Source: Clostridia bacterium
Lineage (GTDB): Bacteria > Bacillota > Clostridia > Oscillospirales > Acutalibacteraceae
Reading direction: 5' to 3'
Length of the DNA stretch: 12,466 nucleotides
Assembly: GCA_900759575.1 (NCBI GenBank)
Contig: CAAEVU010000179.1
Span: 1 to 12,466 of the forward strand
This document shows positions 5,568 through 11,696 of this stretch, in pieces. Within the stretch, counting starts at the first letter, position 1. Every line of letters starts with the position of its first letter. The translations under genes were made by a program, and so were the position numbers. The notes beneath the pieces are model-generated. The model saw only the letters and a list, made by a program, of their open reading frames with translations, had not been told where the DNA came from and ran no database searches.

Positions 5568-7781
5568 ATGGATCGATTGATCGAACTATTGTCCCAGGAG
5601 TTTCACGTAAGGCCGGAGCATGCCCAGGCCGTGGTGGAACTTTTGGATGAGGGCAATACAGTGCCCTTTATTGCCCGGTATCGGAAAGAACGTCATGGCG
5701 CCATGGACGACCAGACGATCCGGGAATTGGCAGACCGGCTGAGTTACCTCCGTGGTTTGGATGCTCGCCGGAAAGAAGTTAAAACCGCGGTGGAAGAGCA
5801 GGGCAAGCTGACGCCGGAACTGGTGGCTGCCCTTGACCGGGCGTCCACCTTGGCGGAGGTGGAAGACCTGTACCGTCCTTACCGGCCAAAGCGCCGGACC
5901 AGAGCCAGCGTTGCCAGAGAGCGGGGATTGGAACCGTTGGCCCAGCTGCTGAAAACGGGGCAGGATGCCAAAGGAAAGAAGTTGGGTCAAACGCCGGAAG
6001 AGTTGGCAGTGCCCTATGTGAATTTGGAAAAAGGGGTGGAGACGCCGGAAGAAGCCCTTCAAGGGGCAAAAGATATTTTGGCGGAGGAACTTTCCGACGA
6101 CGCGGTGATCCGTAAGCGGTTGCGGGCAATGCTCCAAAAAAATGGTTCTCTCCGGTCCCTGGCTGCCACGGAAGAGGATTCCGTGTACAGTTTGTATTAC
6201 GATTTTACAGAGCCGTTAAAGCGGCTGCAAAGCCATCGGATTTTGGCCATCAACCGGGGGGAAAAGGAGGGCTTTTTGAAGGTCTCCGTTCAGCCTGGGG
6301 AAGAATCGCCCATTCCGCGGATCTTGCAAGAAGTCCTTACGAAAGGGCATCCTTTCCCGGAACTGCTGCACCAAGTGGCGGAAGACGCGTGGTCCCGGTT
6401 GCTGTTCCCCTCCTTGGAGCGGGAGATCCGGAACGATCTGACGGAAATGGCGGATGAACAAGCAATCCACACGTTTGCGCTGAACCTGCATCCCTTGCTG
6501 ATGCAGCCCCCTGTTAAAAACCAGGTGGTCCTGGGATTTGACCCGGCCTACCGTACTGGCTGTAAGCTGGCAGTGGTGGACGGCACGGGAAAAGTGCTGG
6601 AAACCGGGGTGATTTATCCCACTAAGCCCCATAATAAGGTGGAAGAGGCGAAAAAAGTCCTGCGCAGGCTGTGCGACAAACATGGGATCACCTGCATCGC
6701 CATTGGAAATGGCACAGCCAGCCGGGAATCGGAAGTGTTTGTCAGCCAATTTATCAAGGAATATGACAAGCCCCTGTCCTATATGGTGGTCAGCGAAGCC
6801 GGCGCTTCGGTGTACTCCGCCTCCAAGTTGGGCGCGGAGGAATTTCCTGATTTTGACGTGTCTCTGCGTTCGGCGGTGAGCATTGCCCGGCGGCTGCAAG
6901 ATCCTTTGGCAGAGCTGGTGAAGATCGACCCCAAGGCCATCGGCGTGGGACAGTACCAGCACGACATGCCCCAAGCAAGGCTTTCCCAAGCCCTGGATGG
7001 GGTGGTGGAAGACTGCGTCAACGGCGTAGGCGTGGACCTGAACACTGCGTCCCCTTCACTGCTGAAGCGTGTGGCGGGGATCACCCAAACGGTTTCCCAA
7101 AATGTGGTGTCCTACCGGGAAGAGCACGGAGGATTCCGTAGTCGGAAAGAATTGCTGAAGGTTCCCAAGCTGGGACCGAAAGCGTTTGAGCAGTGCGCGG
7201 GATTTCTCCGGGTGATGGAAAGCCCCAACATTTTGGACCATACCGCTGTGCACCCGGAGTCCTACCAGGCGGCTCAGCGTCTGTTGACCCTTTGCGGCTA
7301 CACCCTGGAAGATGTGGGTAACCTGTCCGAGCTGCCCCGGCGTTTGGAGCAGATCGGGGAGAAGAAAGCGGCAGAAGAGTGCGGCATCGGGATTCCCACC
7401 TTGCGGGATATTGTCAGCGAGCTTCAAAAGCCTGGCCGCGACCCTCGGGACCAGCTTCCCCCGCCCTTGCTGCGTACGGACGTGATGGAACTTTCCGACT
7501 TAAAGCCGGGAATGACCCTTTCCGGCACGGTGAGGAATGTGGTGGACTTCGGTGCTTTCGTGGATATTGGCGTGCACCAGGATGGCTTGGTGCATGTGTC
7601 CCAAATCACAGACCGGTATATCCGGCATCCTTCGGAAGTCCTGTCCGTAGGGGATATAGTGGAGGTGACCGTGCTTTCCGTGGATGAGGGGAAAAAGAGG
7701 ATCTCCCTCACCATGCGGAAACAGGAGGGACAACCTCCCCAGGGAGAACGGGAACGCTCTGCCAAAAGACCCGGCCAGTGA
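5568..7781 (+). CDS. tex: Tex family S1 RNA-binding transcription accessory protein
   Basis: The protein is 737 residues, close to the usual 720-780. The start ATG 5568 has AAAGGAG 8 bases upstream and opens with the family's N-terminus (LIELLSQEF, then VPFIARYRKERHGAMDDQTI). Domains in order: N-terminal helical part (1 to about 310), YqgF-like RNase H fold (about 320-445, beginning VVLGFDPAYRTG), tandem helix-hairpin-helix region (about 480-560, with VNGVGVDLNTAS and YREEHGGFRSRKELLKVPKLG), and a C-terminal S1 RNA-binding domain (about 645-715, GMTLSGTVRNVVDFGAFVDIG). Tex homologues bind nucleic acids and influence transcription, and in some pathogens toxin expression; the exact reaction is not settled. 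A strong terminator follows directly. The 109-base gap after deoB shows no clear terminator, so read-through from deoB is likely. Confidence 0.96.
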   Translation: MDRLIELLSQEFHVRPEHAQAVVELLDEGNTVPFIARYRKERHGAMDDQTIRELADRLSYLRGLDARRKEVKTAVEEQGKLTPELVAALDRASTLAEVEDLYRPYRPKRRTRASVARERGLEPLAQLLKTGQDAKGKKLGQTPEELAVPYVNLEKGVETPEEALQGAKDILAEELSDDAVIRKRLRAMLQKNGSLRSLAATEEDSVYSLYYDFTEPLKRLQSHRILAINRGEKEGFLKVSVQPGEESPIPRILQEVLTKGHPFPELLHQVAEDAWSRLLFPSLEREIRNDLTEMADEQAIHTFALNLHPLLMQPPVKNQVVLGFDPAYRTGCKLAVVDGTGKVLETGVIYPTKPHNKVEEAKKVLRRLCDKHGITCIAIGNGTASRESEVFVSQFIKEYDKPLSYMVVSEAGASVYSASKLGAEEFPDFDVSLRSAVSIARRLQDPLAELVKIDPKAIGVGQYQHDMPQARLSQALDGVVEDCVNGVGVDLNTASPSLLKRVAGITQTVSQNVVSYREEHGGFRSRKELLKVPKLGPKAFEQCAGFLRVMESPNILDHTAVHPESYQAAQRLLTLCGYTLEDVGNLSELPRRLEQIGEKKAAEECGIGIPTLRDIVSELQKPGRDPRDQLPPPLLRTDVMELSDLKPGMTLSGTVRNVVDFGAFVDIGVHQDGLVHVSQITDRYIRHPSEVLSVGDIVEVTVLSVDEGKKRISLTMRKQEGQPPQGERERSAKRPGQ

Positions 7782-7791
7782 TGAAACGATT

Positions 7792-7827
7792 AAAAAAGCA
7801 GATACCAACCGGTATCTGCTTTTTTTG
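7792..7827 (+). terminator. Rho-independent terminator after tex
   Basis: GCAGATACC (7798-7806) pairs perfectly with GGTATCTGC (7811-7819) around AACC and is followed by seven T. The stem is extended by A/T pairs on both sides, so it may also work in reverse. Confidence 0.9.
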
Positions 7828-7907
7828 TTGGAACTTTCGAAAAATAATTTCCCAGACAGGGAAGGATTCACCGTCCAGAAAGAGCTGGTGATTGATCACA
7901 GGAAAAA

Positions 7908-7944
7908 GAAAAAGTCCGAACACACATTGTGCTCGGACTTTTTC
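7908..7944 (-). terminator. Rho-independent terminator of the tRNA-Thr-Tyr transcript
   Basis: Arms 7908-7924 and 7928-7944 pair over 17 positions with one mismatch, loop of 3. The minus strand then reads TTCTTTTTCC. The stem begins at the base directly after the tRNA-Tyr CCA. Confidence 0.85.
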
Positions 7945-8029
7945 TGGTGGGAGAGAGTGGATTCGAACCACTGAAGTCGACGACAACAGATTTACAGTCT
8001 GCCCCCTTTGGCCACTCGGGAACTCTCCC
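7945..8029 (-). tRNA. tRNA-Tyr (anticodon GUA)
   Basis: The gene is 85 bases including an encoded CCA (7945-7947). The acceptor arms GGGAGAG (8029-8023) and CTCTCCC (7955-7949) pair fully. The anticodon loop CTGTAAA within CAGACTGTAAATCTG gives GUA. The long variable arm (TTGTCGTCGACTTCA region) marks a class II tRNA, as expected for bacterial tRNA-Tyr. The T arm contains GGTTCGAATCC. It is the second gene of the transcript, 56 bases after tRNA-Thr. Confidence 0.95.
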
Positions 8030-8085
8030 ATATAAGCCCCATGCCGGACGGCTGGGTATGTGAACGCGCTAGGCTTGTCTGCTAG

Positions 8086-8161
8086 TGGAGCTGGTGAACG
8101 GATTCGAACCCCTGACCTGCTGATTACAAATCAGCTGCTCTACCAACTGAGCTACACCAGC
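8086..8161 (-). tRNA. tRNA-Thr (anticodon UGU)
   Basis: The gene is 76 bases including encoded CCA (8086-8088). The acceptor stem GCTGGTG/CACCAGC is perfect, with U as discriminator. The D arm TAGCTCAGTTGGTAGAGC, the anticodon stem-loop CTGATTTGTAATCAG (anticodon TGT) and the T arm AGGGGTTCGAATCC are all canonical. It decodes ACA and is the first gene after the promoter. Confidence 0.95.
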
Positions 8162-8181
8162 GGATTTTTTAGCGCTTGATT

Positions 8182-8210
8182 ATTATAGCTTAGTCCATAC
8201 GGAAAGTCAA
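8182..8210 (-). promoter_or_regulatory. Strong promoter of the tRNA-Thr-Tyr transcript with upstream A/T tracts
   Basis: On the minus strand TTGACT (8205-8210), a 17-base spacer and consensus TATAAT (8182-8187) lie 20 bases before tRNA-Thr. Just upstream, 8222-8251 is almost only A and T in phased tracts, which resembles an UP element for RNA polymerase alpha. This fits high, growth-linked tRNA transcription. Confidence 0.85.
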
Positions 8211-8303
8211 GGGTGAAAAACAGATTTTTTTAAATTTTTTTATTTTCTTTTGTAGGCGCTGGGGAAGGGGAATGGAGAATCGGGGAAAATGGGAAAAAAC
8301 CTG

Positions 8304-8331
8304 TGGACTTTTTACCGGTTTATGTTACAAT
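8304..8331 (+). promoter_or_regulatory. Probable promoter of the SH3b lipoprotein gene
   Basis: TGGACT (8304-8309), a 16-base spacer and TACAAT (8326-8331) preceded by TGT, an extended -10. The stretch 8211-8372 between the divergent tRNA promoter and this gene otherwise holds only A/T tracts and a purine-rich run at 8261-8299. Confidence 0.5.
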
Positions 8332-8372
8332 AAAGTTAAGTAATACTTTGGGGAAAAGGAGTGTTGTTACAG

Positions 8373-8906
8373 ATGAAAAAGCTTGTTTGTTTGACCTTGG
8401 TTCTTTGCCTGATTGCTCTAGTATTCAGTGGATGCGGTGGGAATAAGGAGGATGAAAACAGCTCTGCTGTTTCCGGCACTCCCGCTACCGCCAGCCCCAG
8501 CCCTTCACCGGAACCCCAGATGGCAAAAGCCCTGCGGGTCACCGCGGACGGCGGGCTGAATATCCGGGCGGAAGCTTCCACCGACAGCGAGATCCTGGGG
8601 TTGGCGGAAAATGGCCAGCGCTTGGCTTTGATGCTGGAAGACGCCCAGAACGGGTGGTACCAGGTGCAGTATGAGGGAAAGACCGCGTACGTTTCCGCAG
8701 ATTATGCGGAAGTGATCGAAGTGACGCTGGACGAGTACAATCAGCTGCGGGGCGGCTCTACAGAGGGCAGTTCGGATGATGGGACGACCACCCAGACATC
8801 CTCTGCCGAGACATCGTCTTCCTCGTCGTCCTCTTCCACGACCGACAACGGAAGCTCCACATCAAGCACTTCCTCAAGTTCTGAGGATACGGAGGACGGC
8901 GAATAA
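8373..8906 (+). CDS. SH3b-domain lipoprotein with Ser/Thr-rich tail
   Basis: The protein is 177 residues from ATG 8373, with AAGGAG at 8356-8361. The in-frame GTG at 8361 overlaps that ribosome binding site and is unlikely to be the start. Residues 1-20 are a signal peptide (KK, then a hydrophobic run) ending in a lipobox-like VFSGC with Cys21 as the likely lipidation site. A short Ser/Pro/Ala linker (about 30-50) leads to a bacterial SH3 domain at about 54-116 (ALRVTADGGLNIRAEASTDS, then GWYQVQYEGKTAYVSADYAEV). Such domains bind peptidoglycan or protein ligands at the cell surface. The last 50 residues are nearly all Ser, Thr, Gly, Asp and Glu, probably a disordered spacer. The protein should sit on the outer face of the membrane. 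Its role is unknown; it is followed by trkA-like genes 85 bases later. Confidence 0.85.
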   Translation: MKKLVCLTLVLCLIALVFSGCGGNKEDENSSAVSGTPATASPSPSPEPQMAKALRVTADGGLNIRAEASTDSEILGLAENGQRLALMLEDAQNGWYQVQYEGKTAYVSADYAEVIEVTLDEYNQLRGGSTEGSSDDGTTTQTSSAETSSSSSSSSTTDNGSSTSSTSSSSEDTEDGE

Positions 8907-8944
8907 CGCCGTTCTCTTTTTCCTGCTAGGCGGTTTTTAAAAGG

Positions 8945-8972
8945 TATTTTAGGGGAACCTTCCCTGAAAATA
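8945..8972 (+). other. Stem-loop ahead of the first trkA-like gene
   Basis: TATTTTAGGG (8945-8954) pairs with CCCTGAAAATA (8962-8972) with one bulged G and a 7-base loop, just before the AAAGGA ribosome binding site (8976-8981). No T tract follows, so it is not a normal terminator; it may affect mRNA stability or translation. Confidence 0.35.
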
Positions 8973-8991
8973 GAGAAAGGACGAAACCTGG

Positions 8992-9615
8992 ATGAATATC
9001 ATGATTGTTGGCGGCGGATTGCTGGGCCGCAAAACGGCGGAAATGCTGGATGAGGCAGGCCATGACGTGGTGCTGATCGATGCCAGCCAGGAAAACCTGG
9101 CCCAGCTCAGCCCGGATTACAGCGGCGTTACCGCGGTGGGATTCCCCATGGACATTAAAAGTCTCCGTTCTGCGGGGATCGAGGGGTGCGACGCGGTAGC
9201 TGTGACCACCCCGGACGACAATTTGAATATTACCGTGGGCCAGATCGCCAAGAACTTTTTCGGTATCCCCAAGGTGATCGCCCGTATTTCCGACCCATAC
9301 CGGGAGAATATTTTCGAGCGGTTCGGACTGCAAACCGTGTGTCCCACCAATATGGCGGGGGATAAGTTGGTGACTGCGTTGACAAGCCCTTGGCAGAGCC
9401 GGCAGATCACCTTTGGAACCACCACGATTTCCCTGATCGTGGTCCCCGTGGAGCATCGATATTTTGGCCACACTACCGCCAGCGTGGAGCTGCGTCAGGG
9501 CGATGGCCTTTTCGGCGTGATCAAAGAGGACGGCCAGTTCCTGCTAAAAGGCCAGAGGGAGGAGATCCCTCTGGAGCACGGGGATTTCCTGGTGTGCAGC
9601 AGGAAGATCGACTGA
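8992..9615 (+). CDS. TrkA/KtrA-type potassium uptake regulatory protein (RCK), first copy
   Basis: The protein is 207 residues from ATG 8992, with AAAGGA 10 bases upstream. The RCK_N Rossmann domain (1 to about 125) begins MNIMIVGGGLLG with a GxGxxG motif at 7-12 and has an Asp at residue 30 at the end of strand 2, which favours NAD(H) over NADP(H). The RCK_C domain (about 135-207) contains SLIVVPVEHRYFG and ends EHGDFLVCSR. These cytoplasmic proteins assemble as rings on a TrkH/KtrB-type potassium channel and gate it in response to nucleotides. It has one RCK unit, whereas E. coli TrkA has two fused. The second copy starts 16 bases after its stop, so the two are cotranscribed. No membrane subunit is present in this window. 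Confidence 0.9.
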   Translation: MNIMIVGGGLLGRKTAEMLDEAGHDVVLIDASQENLAQLSPDYSGVTAVGFPMDIKSLRSAGIEGCDAVAVTTPDDNLNITVGQIAKNFFGIPKVIARISDPYRENIFERFGLQTVCPTNMAGDKLVTALTSPWQSRQITFGTTTISLIVVPVEHRYFGHTTASVELRQGDGLFGVIKEDGQFLLKGQREEIPLEHGDFLVCSRKID

Positions 9616-9631
9616 AAGGGGAGAGCCGGAA

Positions 9632-10297
9632 ATGAAAATGGTGATTGTGGGCGGCGGAAAAGCGGGATGGAATCTGGCCCGGATTCTTTTGGAACGGCGG
9701 CATATCGTCAGCTTGATCGAAAAGGACCGTCAAAAGTGCGAGCGCTTGGCAGATGACCTGGACGCGGCTATCTTCCGAGGCGACGGCACCAATGTGGGCG
9801 TGTTGGAAGCAGCCGGAGCGAAAGAAGCGGATTGTTTTATGTGCGTCACAGGCAGCGACCAGGATAACCTGGTGGCTTGTCAGTTGGCCCGGGATCATTT
9901 CCATGCCAAAAAGGTGATCTCCCGGGTGAATGATCCCCGAAACATTGAGACATTCCGCGTGCTGGGGATTGAAAATACCGTGAGCAGCACCGAAATACTC
10001 ACCAAAATGATCGAGCAGGAAGCGGATCTTGCCCACATGCATTTGATCGCTACATTGAACCAGGGAAAAGCGGGAATCTGCTCCATGACCCTGCCGTCCA
10101 ATACTGCTTTGGATGGAGTGGCGCTGAAAGATATTACCCTGCCCAGCGGTACCCTGGTGATTTCTTTGATCCGGCGGGGCGTGCTTACCATCCCCAACGG
10201 TTCCACGATCTTGCACGCCGGGGACGAGTTGGTGGCAGTCAGCGAGGAAAAAAGCCAGCGCGCGTTGATGCGTGCCTTGGCAGAAGTATCCCGTTAA
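9632..10297 (+). CDS. TrkA/KtrA-type potassium uptake regulatory protein (RCK), second copy
   Basis: The protein is 221 residues from ATG 9632, with AGGGGAG upstream. The layout repeats the first copy: MKMVIVGGGKAG (GxGxxG at 7-12), Glu30 at the end of strand 2 consistent with NAD(H) binding, GDGTN, a CVTGSDQDNLVACQLAR segment typical of RCK_N, then RCK_C from about 140 to 215 ending HAGDELVAVSEE. It is clearly diverged from its neighbour, keeping the fold but little sequence, so the pair is an old duplication rather than a recent one. The two products could form a mixed ring equivalent to the two halves of fused TrkA. Alternatively each copy could serve a different channel encoded elsewhere. 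The downstream gene perR has its own promoter. Confidence 0.9.
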   Translation: MKMVIVGGGKAGWNLARILLERRHIVSLIEKDRQKCERLADDLDAAIFRGDGTNVGVLEAAGAKEADCFMCVTGSDQDNLVACQLARDHFHAKKVISRVNDPRNIETFRVLGIENTVSSTEILTKMIEQEADLAHMHLIATLNQGKAGICSMTLPSNTALDGVALKDITLPSGTLVISLIRRGVLTIPNGSTILHAGDELVAVSEEKSQRALMRALAEVSR

Positions 10298-10324
10298 TGG
10301 AAAGTTCAAAGAAAAAATCAAAAA

Positions 10325-10339
10325 TAATAACAATTACTA
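10325..10339. promoter_or_regulatory. Candidate PerR box upstream of the perR-like gene
   Basis: TAATAACAATTACTA matches 10 of 14 defined positions of the B. subtilis-type 7-1-7 PerR box (TTATAATNATTATAA) and is itself an imperfect palindrome. It ends one base before the -35 box, which would suit autorepression. The match is to an A/T-rich motif in A/T-rich DNA, so chance is possible. Confidence 0.4.
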
Positions 10340-10340
10340 C

Positions 10341-10369
10341 TTTACAAAACGGAATCAGTGTGCTATACT
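10341..10369 (+). promoter_or_regulatory. Promoter of the perR-like gene
   Basis: TTTACA (10341-10346), a 17-base spacer and TATACT (10364-10369) predict transcription from about 10376. This makes the long upstream reading frame non-coding and leaves TTG 10428 as the first suitable start. Confidence 0.75.
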
Positions 10370-10427
10370 ATGGTCACAGGCAAGAGAAAGAGGCCTGGGA
10401 AATGAAAGAGAAAGGAACGAGCTGAGT

Positions 10428-10829
10428 TTGGAGAAGCGTGAGAATTTTAGCAGGAAACGGATTGCGATCCTGAACACGCTGCAAGAGACCACCGTCCATC
10501 CTACGGCCGATTGGGTCTACGCCAAGCTGAAGCCACGCTATCCCAATCTGAGTCTGGGCACGGTGTACCGGAACTTAAAAAAGTTCTGTGAGACAGGGAA
10601 AGCAGTCAGTGTAGGGGTCATCAATGGGCAAGAGCATTTTGACGGCCGTGTAGAACCCCATGCGCACTTTATCTGCAAAAACTGTGGCGCCGTTCTGGAC
10701 ATACCGGAAGAATTTTTCCGGCCGGAGGAAATGGCGGAATTGTCTTCCCGGTTTCATCTGAAACTGGAAAGTGCCCGTGTTCTGTTTGAGGGCCTTTGCC
10801 CCCAGTGCGAAAGAAACAATGTACATTGA
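10428..10829 (+). CDS. perR: PerR-type Fur family peroxide-sensing repressor
   Basis: The protein is 133 residues from TTG 10428, with AAAGGA at 10411-10416. No ATG is in frame between the promoter and the winged-helix domain. The DNA-binding half (about 1-65) contains HPTADWVYAKLK and SLGTVYRNLKKF. The metal-sensing half has His24, Asp72, His78, His80 and Asp91. Their spacing equals the His37, Asp85, His91, His93, Asp104 set of B. subtilis PerR with a constant offset of 13. The structural zinc cysteines are Cys83, Cys86, Cys124 and Cys127. PerR loses DNA binding when peroxide oxidises its Fe-bound histidines and so derepresses peroxide defence. A rubrerythrin gene follows 197 bases later, supporting this role. 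Fur or Zur function is less likely given the PerR Asp, but is not excluded. Confidence 0.85.
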   Translation: MEKRENFSRKRIAILNTLQETTVHPTADWVYAKLKPRYPNLSLGTVYRNLKKFCETGKAVSVGVINGQEHFDGRVEPHAHFICKNCGAVLDIPEEFFRPEEMAELSSRFHLKLESARVLFEGLCPQCERNNVH

Positions 10830-10838
10830 GAAACGATC

Positions 10839-10948
10839 GTAAAGATAATTTGCTTTACATGTTGGAAACAATGGGGTTTCCAAAAAAGCGCATAATTCTT
10901 GAAGCTTTTCAGAAAATCGCTGTCTATGTAAAGTGAAACAACTTTTCA
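10839..10948. repeat. Cluster of short dyads between perR and rubrerythrin
   Basis: Four inverted repeats lie here. GTAAAG-8-CTTTAC is at 10839-10858. TTGGAAAC-6-GTTTCCAA is at 10862-10883, a stem without a T tract. TGAA-4-TTCA is at 10900-10911, and TGAAA-5-TTTCA at 10934-10948. The last two share CTTTTCA, 37 bases apart. They lie upstream of the predicted rubrerythrin promoter and may be operator or mRNA elements. Confidence 0.35.
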
Positions 10949-10960
10949 ACTAATTCAATC

Positions 10961-10988
10961 TTGCAGTTCCACATTATGGACTTATATT
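10961..10988 (+). promoter_or_regulatory. Probable promoter of the rubrerythrin gene
   Basis: TTGCAG (10961-10966), a 16-base spacer and TATATT (10983-10988) are the best pair in the 197-base gap, predicting a start near 10995 and a leader of about 32 bases. The -35 is weak, so an activator or another promoter is possible. Confidence 0.45.
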
Positions 10989-11026
10989 CAAGAACATCAA
11001 AATTTTAAAACGGAGGAATATCTGCT

Positions 11027-11572
11027 ATGAAAAAGTTTGTATGTACTGTTTGCGGTTATGTGTATGAAGGCGAAGCTGCTCCCGAGAAGTGCCCCGTTTG
11101 CGGCGCTCCCGCCGAGAAGTTTGTTGAGCAGGCTGGCGAAATGACCTGGGCTGCCGAGCATGTGGTTGGCGTTGCTAAGGGCGTTGACGAAGAGATCCTG
11201 CAGGGTCTGCGTGAGAACTTCCAGGGCGAGTGCACTGAGGTTGGCATGTATCTGGCTATGGCTCGTGTGGCTCATCGTGAAGGCTATCCCGAGATCGGCC
11301 TGTACTGGGAAAAGGCTGCTTACGAAGAGGCTGAGCATGCTTCCAAGTTCGCCGAGCTGCTGGGCGAAGTTGTGACCGACTCCACCAAGAAGAACCTGGA
11401 GATGCGTGTGGAAGCCGAGAACGGCGCTACCGCTGGCAAGACCGAGCTGGCTAAGAAGGCTAAGGCTCTGAACCTGGATGCTATCCATGACACCGTGCAT
11501 GAGATGGCTCGCGACGAGGCTCGTCACGGCAAGGCTTTCGCTGGCCTGCTGAAGCGCTACTTCGGCGAATAA
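11027..11572 (+). CDS. Reverse rubrerythrin (NADH peroxidase component)
   Basis: The protein is 181 residues from ATG 11027, with CGGAGG upstream. The rubredoxin-like FeS4 domain comes first (CTVCGYVY at 6-13 and CPVCGAP at 22-28), followed by a four-helix diiron ferritin-like domain. This order is the reverse of classical rubrerythrin and matches the reverse rubrerythrins of clostridia. Diiron ligands are expected in GECTEVGMYLAMA, EEAEHASKF and DEARHGKAF. The family reduces H2O2, and often O2, with electrons passed from NADH through rubredoxin partners, protecting anaerobes. Codon choice is much more restricted than in neighbours (for example GCT/GCC for Ala, CTG for Leu, AAG for Lys), as in very highly expressed genes. 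The perR-like gene upstream is the likely regulator. A strong terminator follows, so it is probably monocistronic. Confidence 0.95.
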   Translation: MKKFVCTVCGYVYEGEAAPEKCPVCGAPAEKFVEQAGEMTWAAEHVVGVAKGVDEEILQGLRENFQGECTEVGMYLAMARVAHREGYPEIGLYWEKAAYEEAEHASKFAELLGEVVTDSTKKNLEMRVEAENGATAGKTELAKKAKALNLDAIHDTVHEMARDEARHGKAFAGLLKRYFGE

Positions 11573-11607
11573 GCCATTTCAGTTCTGCAAAATAGAAAAG
11601 GGTTTTA

Positions 11608-11642
11608 AAGGGGAACAGAGCGATCTGTTTCCCTTCTTTTTT
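11608..11642 (+). terminator. Rho-independent terminator after rubrerythrin
   Basis: AAGGGGAACAG (11608-11618) pairs with CTGTTTCCCTT (11625-11635), 11 bp with one G-U, loop of 6, followed by CTTTTTT. Confidence 0.9.
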
Positions 11643-11643
11643 G

Positions 11644-11696
11644 AAAACACAACCCCGGCGCGTTCATTTTATTGGAACGTGCCGGGGTTGTGTTTT
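11644..11696 (-). terminator. Strong terminator after the DUF4037 gene, possibly bidirectional
   Basis: Arms 11644-11665 and 11675-11696 pair over 22 positions with a single G-U. The minus strand ends in TTTTCAAAAAA and the plus strand in TTTT, so it can serve both directions. The DUF4037 stop codon overlaps its edge. Confidence 0.85.

Noticed and set aside
8030..8085. A third, degenerate tRNA between tRNA-Tyr and tRNA-Thr
   Set aside because: The 56-base spacer has no T-loop or acceptor pairing and is too short.
8261..8299. Purine-rich run with four G tracts as a G-quadruplex or special element
   Set aside because: Loops are uneven (2, 11 and 5 bases) and one tract has only three G, so stable folding is doubtful.
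3669..8352. AATACTTTGGG occurs both at 3669 and at 8343, each upstream of a gene
   Set aside because: An 11-base coincidence is expected by chance among pairs of sites in a 12-kb window, and no longer similarity surrounds it.
10862..10883. TTGGAAAC/GTTTCCAA hairpin as the terminator of perR
   Set aside because: It is followed by A residues on the plus strand and has no T tract on either side.
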